In this document: positions 34,651-43,907 of the stretch, piece after piece
Position numbering within the stretch: the stretch's first letter is position 1
Layout: each line of letters opens with the position of its first letter
Assembly: GCA_024638465.1 (NCBI GenBank)
Contig: JAHEKF010000020.1
Span: 1-49,712, forward strand
Direction of reading: 5' to 3'
DNA: 49,712 nt
Origin: Rhodospirillaceae bacterium
Lineage (GTDB): Bacteria; Pseudomonadota; Gammaproteobacteria; Steroidobacterales; Rariloculaceae
Program-made: the position numbers and the translations under genes
The notes under the pieces: model-generated
Seen by the model: only the letters and a program-made list of their open reading frames with translations
What the model was told of the DNA's origin: nothing
Databases searched by the model: none

Positions 34651-36338
34651 TAGTCAGCGAGGTCAGTGACAGCTCCCTGCGAAGCGGAACTGACCAATCG
34701 TGCATATTTGGCCAACAGGCCTCTCGTAACCTTCGGCTCGGGAGCTTGCCACTTTCGGAGCCGTTCGCCGAGTTCCGCCTCCGACAAATCCAGATCAACG
34801 CGTTTGGAGATGCTGTCGATCGTGATCCGGTCGCCATCTTCTATAACCGCGATGGGACCGCCCGCCGCCGCCTCCGGTGTTACGTGGCCAACGACGAAAC
34901 CGTGGCTTCCGCCGGAGAAGCGGCCATCCGTAATCAGTGCAACCTTGTCGCCCAGTCCGCGCCCGATAATCGCTCCAGTCGGGCTAAGCATTTCGCGCAT
35001 GCCGGGGCCACCGCGCGGGCCCTCGTAGCGAATCACGATTACATCTCCCGCGACGACCGTTCCGTCGAGGATCGCTCTCAACGCATCTTCTTCAGAGTGA
35101 AATACGCGTGCCCGGCCGCTGAAGCTGGTGCCTTCCTTGCCGGAAATCTTCGCAACTGCGCCGTCCGGCGCCAGATTGCCATACAGAATTGCGAGATGGC
35201 TGTCGGCTTTTATGGGATTGTCGAGAGGACGAATGATATCTTGTCCGTCGGGATACGCACCGACATCCGCGAGATTTTCCGCGAGCGATTTGCCGGTTAC
35301 GGTGAGGCATTCGCCATGCATGAGGCCCGCATCCAGCAGCGTCTTCATGACGGGTTGTATTCCTCCGATCCGAATCAGCTCCGACATGAGGTAGCGGCCA
35401 CTAGGGCGAAGGTCCCCCAATACCGGAACTCGCGCGCCGATTCGCGTGAAGTCGTCCAGCGATAAATCGATTTTTGCGTCGTGCGCCATCGCCAACAGGT
35501 GCAGGACCGCATTTGTCGACCCACCGAGCGCGATGACGATGGTGACCGCATTCTCGAACGCTTCCCTGGACAGGATGTCGGACGGCCTGATGCCGCGCTG
35601 GATCAGATTCATTACAGCAGCACCCGCGCGCTCGCAGTCGGATTTCTTCGCCTGCGATACGGCCTCCTGTGCAGAACTGTTCGCGAGACTCAAGCCGAGC
35701 GCCTCTATCGCCGACGCCATGGTATTCGCCGTGTACATTCCCGCGCATGATCCCGGACCAGGGATCGCCGTCGTCTCGACTTCCTTGAGTTCTTCCTCGC
35801 TCACTTTGCCGGCAGCAACGCCACCGACAGCTTCGAACACCGAAACGATATCGCGGTGCTTCGGTCCCGGCTGAATCGTGCCCCCGTATACGAAAACTGC
35901 CGGACGATCGAGACGAGCGATCGCCATCGCGCAGCCCGGCATGTTCTTGTCGCAGCCGCCAATCGCGATCAGGCCGTCGAAGCCTTCCGCCGCGACTACC
36001 GCCTCGATAGAGTCGGCGATAACCTCGCGGGATACGAGCGAATAGCGCATCCCCGCCGTGCCCATGGATATTCCGTCGGATACCGTGATGGTATTGAAGA
36101 CAACGCTTTTTCCGCCAGCTTCATCTGTGCCCGCCGAAGCGAGTTCGGCGAGATCGTCCAGGTGCATGTTACAGGGCGTAACCATGCTTCCCGTCGACGC
36201 GATTCCGACCTGCGGTTTCGAAAAATCCCGGTCCGTGAAGCCGACGGCGCGCAGCATCGCGCGACTCGGTGCTTGCTCGAGTCCATCCACGACAAGCCGC
36301 GAATAGCGGCGAGGATCGTTATCGCTCTGATTGGCCAA
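34650..36338 (-). CDS. ilvD: Dihydroxy-acid dehydratase
   Basis: 562-residue iron-sulfur dehydratase, third step of valine and isoleucine synthesis. The three cluster cysteines are present: Cys56 (MVTPCNMH), Cys129 ([11 protein letters not shown]) and Cys198 ([14 protein letters not shown]). [16 protein letters not shown] near the C-terminus is the conserved substrate loop. It starts at TTG 36338 (AGGA 7 bases upstream). It is about 15 kb away from the rest of the ilv-leu genes and transcribed the other way, in line with lysAC. Acetolactate synthase genes are not in the window. Confidence 0.95.
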   Translation of the reverse strand: MANQSDNDPRRYSRLVVDGLEQAPSRAMLRAVGFTDRDFSKPQVGIASTGSMVTPCNMHLDDLAELASAGTDEAGGKSVVFNTITVSDGISMGTAGMRYSLVSREVIADSIEAVVAAEGFDGLIAIGGCDKNMPGCAMAIARLDRPAVFVYGGTIQPGPKHRDIVSVFEAVGGVAAGKVSEEELKEVETTAIPGPGSCAGMYTANTMASAIEALGLSLANSSAQEAVSQAKKSDCERAGAAVMNLIQRGIRPSDILSREAFENAVTIVIALGGSTNAVLHLLAMAHDAKIDLSLDDFTRIGARVPVLGDLRPSGRYLMSELIRIGGIQPVMKTLLDAGLMHGECLTVTGKSLAENLADVGAYPDGQDIIRPLDNPIKADSHLAILYGNLAPDGAVAKISGKEGTSFSGRARVFHSEEDALRAILDGTVVAGDVIVIRYEGPRGGPGMREMLSPTGAIIGRGLGDKVALITDGRFSGGSHGFVVGHVTPEAAAGGPIAVIEDGDRITIDSISKRVDLDLSEAELGERLRKWQAPEPKVTRGLLAKYARLVSSASQGAVTDLAD

Positions 36339-36418
36339 GATTTATCCTAACGTCTGTCGCGAGGATCGCGGTCAGTCCCGTATAGTATCATTCGACCAGC
36401 TGGGAACGATTGGCATCT

Positions 36419-37714
36419 ATGGGCACTTCCGATACCGGGATTCTCGGATATGCGGGCACGGGAACATATCCGACTGCGCTCGCGGAGCTGGTCGATGAGA
36501 TGAGCCTTCTGCAACGCGGGAATCTCATTCATCTCGATACCTGCCTCCATGACCTTTGGGGGCTGGGCGAAAACGTCATTCTGAGCTGGTGCCCCGAGGG
36601 TGACGGCATTGCCGTACTCATGGTGCCGCACTACTCCGTTGCCGCGTATACGAACGACGGTACAACGCCATGTCGAGATGACCCTGCGCCGCCGGTCGCC
36701 GAGCCGGCGGATGTGCAGCTCGAACCATCCGAGGATTTCTTTAAAACGTTGATAGAGGGCCGCCGAAGACTCACATCGCGTCAGATGCAGAATGTCGCGA
36801 CGTTGCTCGGAATCGAGAAGATCAATATTGCGCTGCGCGCCAGGCTGATGGAATCGGAACGGGAGGCGCAACTGATCGAGCAGATGATCAAGCGCTACAG
36901 TATCAGCTATGTTCCAGGCAGAGCGGTCGCGCTATTCGATATCGTCGGCTTCAGTTTGCTGAACCCGCTCGAGCAGATGACTCAACTCAATAGCCTTTCC
37001 TATTCGATCAATTCTGCGCAAAGCAAGCTGCTCGCCAAAGAGATAGGAATAGACTTTGGGCGTTCTACGACCGGCGATGGATTTTATATCTGGAACCGTG
37101 ACATTGGTCTTGAAGCGAACATCAATCTCTATCATTTCATGCAGCTCGTTCTTGCCGACAATGCAATAGCCCGACGCAAAGGCGCTCTGAACACCGTTCC
37201 CGAACTGCGCACGGGATTCCATATCGGCAGTAGTTACGAATTTCACCAGGCGGAAGGCTTGAATCCGACAGTCTACAACTACATAGTCGGTGACGTTACG
37301 GTCGAGCTCGCACGCATGATCGATCGGGCTATGCCGGGGCAAATTCTGGTCGGTGAATTCTCACCTGATGTCTTGCGCACGAACAGTTCGCAACGCGACG
37401 AGAAGTTTCTCGAATCGCCCGATTTCGTTGTAAGAGCGACCGAAAGCCTGGAGCAGCTGAGTGGCGTTGAACTGTCGGGAGAAAAGATCCATTCGATCAA
37501 GTGCTACCTGACCGGTGAACCGCTTACGAACGGCAACTACAGCATTCGAAAAATCTCTATCAATGACAAGCACGGTATCTTGCGCAACGTCTTCAACGCG
37601 AAAGTAAATATCTACCGCGAGCAAGCGGAAGCAATATTGCTCGGAATAGAAGATCGTGCAGTGGCGGCAGGCGGCATGGTTGCCGATAGCTTCGAGTTAC
37701 TGAAGCGCCGCTAA
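36419..37714 (+). CDS. Class III nucleotidyl cyclase-like protein
   Basis: 431 residues from ATG 36419 (TTG 36410 is three codons earlier and nearer to GGGA). The first 150 residues are not recognised. A class III cyclase-type domain follows (about 168-370): VALFDIVGFS carries the first metal-binding Asp (about residue 174) and TTGDGFYIW the second (about 220), and RTGFHIGSSY and DVTVELARMID follow as in adenylate/guanylate cyclases. The purine-selecting Lys/Asp pair could not be identified, so adenylate or guanylate activity is open, and loss of activity is possible. No membrane segment is seen, so it is cytosolic. It is divergent from ilvD and convergent with the AAA-FHA gene, 9 bases from its stop. 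Confidence 0.65.
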   Translation: MGTSDTGILGYAGTGTYPTALAELVDEMSLLQRGNLIHLDTCLHDLWGLGENVILSWCPEGDGIAVLMVPHYSVAAYTNDGTTPCRDDPAPPVAEPADVQLEPSEDFFKTLIEGRRRLTSRQMQNVATLLGIEKINIALRARLMESEREAQLIEQMIKRYSISYVPGRAVALFDIVGFSLLNPLEQMTQLNSLSYSINSAQSKLLAKEIGIDFGRSTTGDGFYIWNRDIGLEANINLYHFMQLVLADNAIARRKGALNTVPELRTGFHIGSSYEFHQAEGLNPTVYNYIVGDVTVELARMIDRAMPGQILVGEFSPDVLRTNSSQRDEKFLESPDFVVRATESLEQLSGVELSGEKIHSIKCYLTGEPLTNGNYSIRKISINDKHGILRNVFNAKVNIYREQAEAILLGIEDRAVAAGGMVADSFELLKRR

Positions 37715-37723
37715 CGTCGCGTT

Positions 37724-39040
37724 CTAAAGCGTTCCGGCGCGGTTCTTTTCGAGGTTCGGCGTGACGACGGTTTCCGCGGTCGGCGATGTCGTCTCGGGTT
37801 CGATCTCGGGAAGCGCCGATCCGACGTCGCGTAATTGGGGCAGGTTGCCGGACGACGAGACGAAGCTCAGTTGATGATGCCCCACGGCAATGATGTCGCC
37901 GTCCTGTAACCTGTGCTCCCTGACGCGATGTCCGTTAACGTAACAGCCGTTCGTGCTGTTGAGGTCGATCAGCATCCAGCCGTCCGCCGTCTCCAGGAAG
38001 AGATTCTGATAGCGGCTCACGTAGCTGCTGTCGAGACTGATGTCGCAGCCATGGTCGCGGCCCAGGATCATACGAGGTCGGTTCAACGAGACTTCGGCAA
38101 CGACTCGACCCTTGCTGGATACGAATAAGCGTGCGGCTTCGATCTTGAGCTCTCCCGATTCCGATTGTTGAACCGAATCGGGTGACAGGGCTTCCTCCAT
38201 AAAGTCCCACGCGGAAGAATCGTAGCTCAGGTGCAGTTTCTTACCCGCCGCCTTGATCATGCTACGCGTGAGCGCTGGGATCTCCTCGCTATCCTTCCAC
38301 GTTGCCGCCAGCAGGTTCAGCGCCTCGTAGCACAGCTCGTTGATGTCTCCCACGAGCCCCCGCGTGAACGCCTGGATGTCGATAATGACCTCGTGCGGAA
38401 ACAGTCGGGCGACATCCGCAACGCCAACGCTTTCCAGGCAGGATTCGAGATAATTCCTCGTCTCTTCGAGACTGAAGCCAGTCAGGCGCTGGTGAATATA
38501 GGGTGTCAGCTGGCCGCCGCCATCGCTCGGCATGAGATCGGCAACGATATTCTCGCTGCGAGAGAGCAGAACGAAGCGCATCACCGACTGGTTCTTGAAC
38601 CTCAAACCGAGGAGCCACTCCAGTTCGCGCAGTACCGGGACGGCGATCTGTTCGAGCTCGTCTACAACCAGTATTGAGCGCCGAGCATTCGCGGATTGAT
38701 GTTGCAGGAATACCTGCAGAATGTTCCGAAGCTCGGAAGTGTTTGCTTCTATTGCCTGCAGGCCGAGGTCGCTGAGTATCTTGCGGAGAAAATCTTCCGG
38801 TTCCTTGATCCGCGGCCCGATAAGGCTCAATGTCCCGTCTTCGAGTTCTCTGAGACGACGATCGGTCAGTGTTGACTTGCCAACATTGGCCGGGCCGCTC
38901 AAAAACAAACAGTGGATTTCCCCCTGCAGCAGTTTCTCGAGCCGCAGTGAGCCGTGTCGGCTCGAATGAGACTCGAGGCGCGGTCGAACCTGGTTAGGTG
39001 AGAACGGGTTCGTATCGAGTTTGTAGGGATCCAGGAACAT
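37724..39040 (-). CDS. ExeA-like AAA ATPase with C-terminal FHA domain
   Basis: 438 residues. The N-terminal ATPase (about 1-280) resembles the GspA/ExeA AAA group: FxxDPYKLDTNPFSP at the start, Walker A GPANVGKST (49-57), Walker B SILVVDELEQ (122-131) and an LTPYIHQRLTGFSLEET arginine-finger region near 180. The C-terminus (about 310-395) is a forkhead-associated domain with the phosphothreonine-binding signature ILGRDHGCDISLDSSYVSR and NSTNGCYVNGHRV. FHA domains read phospho-Thr marks, so this protein probably responds to a Ser/Thr kinase, none of which is encoded nearby. It converges on the cyclase gene and could act in the same signalling route. An AT-rich palindrome overlaps its likely promoter. 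Confidence 0.78.
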   Translation of the reverse strand: MFLDPYKLDTNPFSPNQVRPRLESHSSRHGSLRLEKLLQGEIHCLFLSGPANVGKSTLTDRRLRELEDGTLSLIGPRIKEPEDFLRKILSDLGLQAIEANTSELRNILQVFLQHQSANARRSILVVDELEQIAVPVLRELEWLLGLRFKNQSVMRFVLLSRSENIVADLMPSDGGGQLTPYIHQRLTGFSLEETRNYLESCLESVGVADVARLFPHEVIIDIQAFTRGLVGDINELCYEALNLLAATWKDSEEIPALTRSMIKAAGKKLHLSYDSSAWDFMEEALSPDSVQQSESGELKIEAARLFVSSKGRVVAEVSLNRPRMILGRDHGCDISLDSSYVSRYQNLFLETADGWMLIDLNSTNGCYVNGHRVREHRLQDGDIIAVGHHQLSFVSSSGNLPQLRDVGSALPEIEPETTSPTAETVVTPNLEKNRAGTL

Positions 39041-39207
39041 GTGGTCTGGTCAGTTTTTCGTCTTTATCTTCTCGTGATCGGCTCTATAACGCTGTCGAGC
39101 CGACTCTCCCCATAGTGCACCGCGGTTATCGGTGCCGCAATCGCGGCCTAACGCCGTGCTGCATCGCGTACGAGCTATTAGATCATGCACTACTGGAGGA
39201 ATTATAC

Positions 39208-39226
39208 ATAATAAACTGTTTATTAT
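39208..39226. promoter_or_regulatory. AT-rich palindrome over the AAA-FHA promoter region
   Basis: ATAATAAA-CTG-TTTATTAT is a perfect inverted repeat with 8-base arms, far more AT-rich than its surroundings. On the leftward strand a TATAAT box lies at 39206-39201, directly downstream of it. It could be an operator between the -35 and -10 regions of the AAA-FHA gene. Confidence 0.45.
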
Positions 39227-39304
39227 GGAATTAAAGGGGAAAGTTGTACGCTCGTGCCTGCTCAGACGCTACCAGGCGCCGTAGAACGGGCGAACAGGGC
39301 CGCG

Positions 39305-40033
39305 TCAACGCTGGGGTCGGGGAGCTCGCCGGAAGTGGTACTGAAACGGATTGCCGAGCGTCGCGGCATTGCCCCACAGCAGATACAGGCTCTCGATCGC
39401 ATGCGCGTAGCGAATGGGTCCCAGATCTATCGGTTCGAGTCCCAATCCGCGAACAAGCTCGGCGACGAAGGCTTTGGCATCGTCATCATTGCCGACCATC
39501 GGTACGGTAACCGGCCCGCCGCTGGCACCCGGATCCAGCATGGTTTCCCAGCCCATCGTGTTGAAAGCTTTCACGACGCGTGCGGTCGGTGCCCAGCCCT
39601 GAATCAGTTCGCCATTCGAAGTTTCGACGGCGTAATCCCGCAGGCCGTCGTCACCGACGATTCTCGGGTTCGTCGGGTCGATAATGATCTTGCCGCTTAA
39701 GTCGCCCAGGTTGGTGACTACCGCTTCTACCGTGTTCCAGGGCACAGCCAGCAGCACGGCGTCGGCAACGGCAGCCGCTTCGGCCTGCGTAGCGGCGCTC
39801 GCCGAAGCCCCGGTTCGCGCAACGAGCGACGTTACTGAATCCCGGTCAGGATTACGCGAGCCGTAAACGATATCGTGGCCGAAGCTGGCGAACGCGGGTC
39901 CGAGCGCGTTCGCGACGGCGCCGGTGCCGATTATGGCTATCGTTTCCGCTGACAACGTTGCCGGCCCGAGGCCGAGCGCCATCGTCAACAGCAAGGCAGC
40001 GATTCCGGTTACAGATTTGCTCGAATGTTTCAT
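39305..40033 (-). CDS. Exported Rossmann protein related to NADPH-dependent F420 reductase
   Basis: 242 residues from ATG 40033 (the GTG at 40042 adds three residues). The N-terminal dinucleotide-binding motif IAIIGTGAVANALGPAFASFGHDIVYGSRNPD matches the NADPH:F420 oxidoreductase/NADP-binding family; GWETMLDPGASGGPVTVPMVGNDD and VRGLGLEPIDLGPI continue that pattern. Unusually, it is preceded by a clean Sec signal peptide (hydrophobic about 9-26, cleavage after TLSA), so the enzyme would work in the periplasm, where NADP is not expected. It may therefore use another ligand or remain membrane-held. It stands alone between the AAA-FHA and terB genes. Confidence 0.7.
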   Translation of the reverse strand: MKHSSKSVTGIAALLLTMALGLGPATLSAETIAIIGTGAVANALGPAFASFGHDIVYGSRNPDRDSVTSLVARTGASASAATQAEAAAVADAVLLAVPWNTVEAVVTNLGDLSGKIIIDPTNPRIVGDDGLRDYAVETSNGELIQGWAPTARVVKAFNTMGWETMLDPGASGGPVTVPMVGNDDDAKAFVAELVRGLGLEPIDLGPIRYAHAIESLYLLWGNAATLGNPFQYHFRRAPRPQR

Positions 40034-40178
40034 GGATGCCACCGTGTATGAGCGACTTCAGTCGCAGATTGGAGAGAGTCTTGGGAATGTCGGGCCGTGT
40101 CGCGAAGCAACGGACTGCACGCGCCTCAGCCGGTCTTTCGACGGCTCGAGGCGAATAGGCATGCGAAGTTAGCTTCGC

Positions 40179-40616
40179 TCAGGGGGCGACCAGTCCTGCT
40201 ACTTCGGCCGGTGTCACTTCGAGTGCATCGGCTACCATATCGAAGAACCGAACCTCGCGGGACGTAATTTCGGTGTCGCTCTTGATAACGTCAGCAAGCG
40301 CCTTGACGGTCGCGGCACGCGATGCCGAATCCAGTTTTGTTCCACAGGATGCCAGGTACTTCTCGAGCGAGGCCGATTCGTAGATTTCCGACTTTGCGGC
40401 TACTCGCACCTCGGCCGCATCGATATCTTCACCGATCGCATCTTTAATGATCGCCCGTACCGTCTCAACTTCTATCGGTTGAATATTCGAGTCCTCGCTG
40501 GTGGCTCGCGAAAGCGTCATCAGAAGAACTTCCCGAAACAGCGCGTTCTCTTCCTCGGAGTCGAGATTGGATCCCTGAAAGATCTTCAGGACACTGCTGA
40601 GATTGGCGATACTCAT
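40179..40616 (-). CDS. TerB-like all-helical protein
   Basis: 145 residues, entirely helical, with the TerB-family pattern of two acidic helical repeats: [42 protein letters not shown] and [35 protein letters not shown]. TerB proteins bind metal through acidic side chains and occur in tellurite-resistance and stress systems; no other ter gene is nearby. ATG 40616 has no strong ribosome binding site. It lies just downstream of tRNA-Pro and may share its transcript or use a TATACT-like box near 40680. Confidence 0.6.
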   Translation of the reverse strand: MSIANLSSVLKIFQGSNLDSEEENALFREVLLMTLSRATSEDSNIQPIEVETVRAIIKDAIGEDIDAAEVRVAAKSEIYESASLEKYLASCGTKLDSASRAATVKALADVIKSDTEITSREVRFFDMVADALEVTPAEVAGLVAP

Positions 40617-40721
40617 GTTGTCGATCTCTTGTTGGTGTTAGTAGGTTCACGACGTTGGATCGCCGCGAGCAGGATCGAAGTATACACAGCGCCGATATCA
40701 CCTGCACACGGCGAGAATCAA

Positions 40722-40798
40722 TGGTCGGGGCGAAAGGATTCGAACCTTCGACCCCTTGCACCCCATGCAAGTGCGCTACCAGACTGCGCCACGCCCCG
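40722..40798 (-). tRNA. tRNA-Pro (anticodon GGG)
   Basis: 77 bases including an encoded CCA. The acceptor stem CGGGGCG/CGCCCCG is perfect. The anticodon stem CTTGC/GCAAG closes the loop ATGGGGT with anticodon GGG. The T-arm GAAGGTTCGAATCCTTTC is standard. It lies 71 bases downstream of merR in the same direction, the usual order in Pseudomonas-like genomes. Confidence 0.95.
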
Positions 40799-40819
40799 AC
40801 CGGGGCTGCAAGTGTAGCG

Positions 40820-40838
40820 AAAAAATCCCGCTGCCGGG
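40820..40838 (-). terminator. Weak terminator between merR and tRNA-Pro
   Basis: Reading leftward, CCCG-GCAG-CGGG (40838-40827) is followed by AT and six U (40825-40820). The stem is only 4 bp, so read-through into the tRNA is likely. Confidence 0.4.
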
Positions 40839-40869
40839 CAATTAGATAGTCGCGCGGTCGCGCGTGGGA

Positions 40870-41226
40870 TTAGCGTCGAAGTAGTTTGAGGATATCCTCG
40901 AGTTCAACTCGAACCTGACGGATGATTTGCTGGCTCTGACTCGTGTCGTTACGCGCTTCATCACCTGTCAGCTTCTGCCGGGCGCCGCCGATGGTGAAGC
41001 CATCTTCATACAGGAGACTCCGAATCTGGCGAATGATCAGCACATCCTGGCGTTGGTAGTAGCGGCGATTACCGCGTCGCTTGACAGGTTTGAGCTGCGG
41101 GAATTCCTGTTCCCAATACCTTAGAACATGAGGTTTCACCCCGCACAGGTCACTGACTTCGCCGATAGTGAAGTAGCGCTTGCCTGGGATCGGTGGCAGC
41201 TCGTCGTTATTCCCGGGTTCCAGCAT
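40870..41226 (-). CDS. MerR family regulator beside ihfA
   Basis: 118 residues with a MerR-type winged helix-turn-helix: [40 protein letters not shown] (about 18-57). A short dimerising coiled coil follows (about 85-118). It has no cysteine-containing metal-binding end, so it is not a metal sensor of the MerR/CueR type. It is the conserved small MerR gene found directly after ihfA in Pseudomonas and Xanthomonas, whose target is unknown. Its ATG 41226 overlaps the end of ihfA by 20 bases, so the two are coupled. Confidence 0.88.
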   Translation of the reverse strand: MLEPGNNDELPPIPGKRYFTIGEVSDLCGVKPHVLRYWEQEFPQLKPVKRRGNRRYYQRQDVLIIRQIRSLLYEDGFTIGGARQKLTGDEARNDTSQSQQIIRQVRVELEDILKLLRR

Positions 41227-41506
41227 AGGCCTCTACTCGTGCCTTTAATTTTTGTCCTGGTCGGAAGGTGACCACGCGTCGTGCAGTGATCGGGATTTCC
41301 TCCCCCGTTTTCGGATTGCGACCGGGACGTTGATTTTTATCCCGCAAGTCGAAGTTCCCAAATCCTGAAAGCTTCACTTGCTCCCCCGAAGCGAGCGCTG
41401 CGCGAAGATCTTCAAAAAAGAAATCCACCAACTCGCGTGCTTCGCGTTTGTTGAGTCCGAGTTCATTAAAAAGCGACTCGGCCATTTCTGCTTTGGTGAG
41501 TGCCAT
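41207..41506 (-). CDS. ihfA: Integration host factor subunit alpha
   Basis: 99 residues of the HU/IHF fold. Family landmarks are the N-terminal [31 protein letters not shown], the core [29 protein letters not shown] (with the Pro that intercalates into DNA in the arm) and [15 protein letters not shown]. The [10 protein letters not shown] arm with its asparagine marks IHF-alpha rather than HU. It bends DNA at specific sites as a heterodimer with IhfB. It follows pheT by 16 bases, the usual location. Confidence 0.96.
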   Translation of the reverse strand: MALTKAEMAESLFNELGLNKREARELVDFFFEDLRAALASGEQVKLSGFGNFDLRDKNQRPGRNPKTGEEIPITARRVVTFRPGQKLKARVEAYAGTRE

Positions 41507-41522
41507 ATTGGGTCTTAGCTAA

Positions 41523-43898
41523 TTAAGTTCTTATTGTTGCCCCGAGCACACGCCCCAGATGCTCCGTCACGGAGCCCACCGTTTGGTCGACATCCGCTTC
41601 AGTTAGGGTGCGCGATGTATCTTGCAAAATCAACCCCAAGGCGACGCTTTTTAGCCTTGAATCTATGCCTTTGCCGCGGTAAATGTCGAAGATAATTATG
41701 TTTTGTAATATTGCGCCGGACTGCTCCTTGATGCAGTCGATGATTTGTTTGGCGCTTATTTCTTCGGCAACGAGTATCGCGAGATCTCTTCGTACCGACG
41801 GATATTTTGAGTAACGGTGGTATGTCGGAATTTGTGCGTTCAAGGTTTCGTCGAGACGTAAAGCGAACAACACTACCTGTGTTTTCAGGTCCAGTTTTTT
41901 TTGTAACGCAGGATGAACGGAACCGAGCCAGCCGATGGCTTTCTCGCCGATTTGTACCCGCGCTGTTTTTCCCGGCAACAGCGCCGGATGTTCAGCCACC
42001 GCGAAATTTAACTCAGCCGTTCTTCCGGTTGCAGCGAAGATTGCTTCGATATCGCATTTAATATCGAACATATCCGCATCAGGAGTATCTCCGTCCCAGT
42101 GCTCGGGCAAGAGAGATCCGACTGAAAGCCCTGCAACTACACGGGTTTCCTTGATTTTTCCGGACCGAATGGAGAACTGGACACCCATTTCAAACAGCCG
42201 CATCCGGGACTGCTGGCGGCTTAAATTCTGACTCGCCGTTTTGAGTAATCCCGGCCACAGCGACCGACGCATGACGCCAAGCTCGCTCGATATCGGGTTG
42301 GAAAGTCTGGCTATTTCACTGTCGGGGTTTATCGCCGCTTCCAATTCTTCGTCTACGAAACTGTAGGAAATAATTTCCGAATAACCTCGTGCAGCCAAGA
42401 GATCTGCAAGGCGATCTTCGGAAAAGTAACTCTCTTTCGCAGTCCCCAGATAACCCGCGCGTAAATCGGGTATCACAGGGATGTTGTCATAGCCGACCAT
42501 TCGCGCGACTTCTTCGATGAGATCTTCTTCAATTCTCAAGTCGAAACGAAAAGCAGGTGGCGTAACCGACCAGCTTTCGGTATTGGCAGATACGGACATG
42601 CCAAGCGACTTCAGACTGGCCTCGACCGCTTTGGCGCCGACTGCCAAACCCAGTACGGATTGCAGGCGCTCATGTCGCAGCTCGATCGCCGGCATCTCGG
42701 CAAGATGTTCCGGCAGTTCAGACTCGTTCAAAGGACCTGCGCTTCCGCCCACGATGTCGAGCAGCAGCTCGCTCGCTCGTTCTATCGCTCGCGATTGCTG
42801 CTCCGGGTCGACGCCGCGCTCGAAGCGCATCGACGCATCGGTATGAAGCCCGAACTTTCTTGCCCGTCCGGCCATTAAATCTGGTGAGAAAAATGCGGCT
42901 TCGAGAAAAACATCCTCTGTTTCATCGGTGACCCCGGTACTGGAGCCGCCCATAATGCCGGCAAGTCCGATTGCGCCCGATTCGTCGGCAATGACCATAA
43001 CGTCGTTTTCGAGATCGACATCGCGGTTATCGAGTAACGAGAGCGTTTCGCCAGCTTTCGCGAAGCGGACCGTAATCTTCTCGTCGAGTTTCCCGAGATC
43101 GTAACTGTGCAAGGGCTGTCCCAGTTCCAGCATGACGAAGTTCGTCACGTCCACTACCGGGTGGATAGCCCGCAATCCCACACGCCGCAGTCGTTCGACC
43201 ATCCACGATGGGCTTTCGGCATCCGTTCGGATGCCCCGAATAACGCGCCCTACGAAACGCGGACATCCCTCGCCGGCTTCGAGGTTGACCTCGAAAATCT
43301 CATCGTGGTCTGGCGGCACGGCGTTGCCATGCCCGGCTCGCAACTCGAGGTCCTGGGTGGCGGCGATCTCGCGCGCTATCCCCAGAACGCTGAAGCAATC
43401 ACCGCGATTCGGCGTCAGATCGATGTCGAGCACCGCGTCATCGAGTTTCAGGTAGTCGCGTACCGACAGCCCGACGGGGGCGTCCTCAGGCAGTTCGAGA
43501 AGTCCGTCCGAACTTTCCGCTATACCGAGGTCCTGCGCGGAGCAAAGCATGCCTTCGGAGTCGACGCCGCGAAGCTTCGCCCGGCGGATCTTCGATCCTC
43601 CAGGCATGACCGCGCCGACCGGTGCGAAAGGCGCTCTAAGGCCGGCTGCCGCGTTGGGCGCGCCGCAGACAACGGAATGCTGTGACTCGCCGTCGTCGAC
43701 CCGGCAGAGCACGAGTTTGTCGGCATTCGGGTGCGGATCTACTGCCGCTATCTCGGCCACGACGAGACCATCAAACGGGGGCGCGGCGGTTTCGACCGCG
43801 TCGACCTCGAGGCCGGCTACGGTTAGCTTCTCGGCTAGCTCTTCGGGTTTCAAATCGATATCGACCCAATCCCGAAGCCACTCTATATTTACGCGCAT
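41523..43898 (-). CDS. pheT: Phenylalanyl-tRNA synthetase beta subunit
   Basis: 791 residues. Domains in order are the N-terminal B1 (about 1-40), the tRNA-binding OB domain (about 40-150, with VVAEIAAVDPHPNADKLVLCRVD), B3/B4 editing (about 210-380), B5 (about 400-470), the catalytic-like core, and the C-terminal anticodon-binding FDX-ACB domain (about 700-791, HRYSKYPSVRRDLAILV). It forms an alpha2-beta2 enzyme with PheS, encoded 9 bases upstream. Length and order agree with E. coli PheT (795). Confidence 0.96.
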   Translation of the reverse strand: MRVNIEWLRDWVDIDLKPEELAEKLTVAGLEVDAVETAAPPFDGLVVAEIAAVDPHPNADKLVLCRVDDGESQHSVVCGAPNAAAGLRAPFAPVGAVMPGGSKIRRAKLRGVDSEGMLCSAQDLGIAESSDGLLELPEDAPVGLSVRDYLKLDDAVLDIDLTPNRGDCFSVLGIAREIAATQDLELRAGHGNAVPPDHDEIFEVNLEAGEGCPRFVGRVIRGIRTDAESPSWMVERLRRVGLRAIHPVVDVTNFVMLELGQPLHSYDLGKLDEKITVRFAKAGETLSLLDNRDVDLENDVMVIADESGAIGLAGIMGGSSTGVTDETEDVFLEAAFFSPDLMAGRARKFGLHTDASMRFERGVDPEQQSRAIERASELLLDIVGGSAGPLNESELPEHLAEMPAIELRHERLQSVLGLAVGAKAVEASLKSLGMSVSANTESWSVTPPAFRFDLRIEEDLIEEVARMVGYDNIPVIPDLRAGYLGTAKESYFSEDRLADLLAARGYSEIISYSFVDEELEAAINPDSEIARLSNPISSELGVMRRSLWPGLLKTASQNLSRQQSRMRLFEMGVQFSIRSGKIKETRVVAGLSVGSLLPEHWDGDTPDADMFDIKCDIEAIFAATGRTAELNFAVAEHPALLPGKTARVQIGEKAIGWLGSVHPALQKKLDLKTQVVLFALRLDETLNAQIPTYHRYSKYPSVRRDLAILVAEEISAKQIIDCIKEQSGAILQNIIIFDIYRGKGIDSRLKSVALGLILQDTSRTLTEADVDQTVGSVTEHLGRVLGATIRT

Positions 43899-43907
43899 CC
43901 GCAGCTC

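Noticed and set aside
39254-39700. Rightward open frame beginning just after the AT-rich palindrome
   Set aside because: Most of it is antisense to the exported Rossmann protein, whose motifs are convincing; the product matches nothing known.
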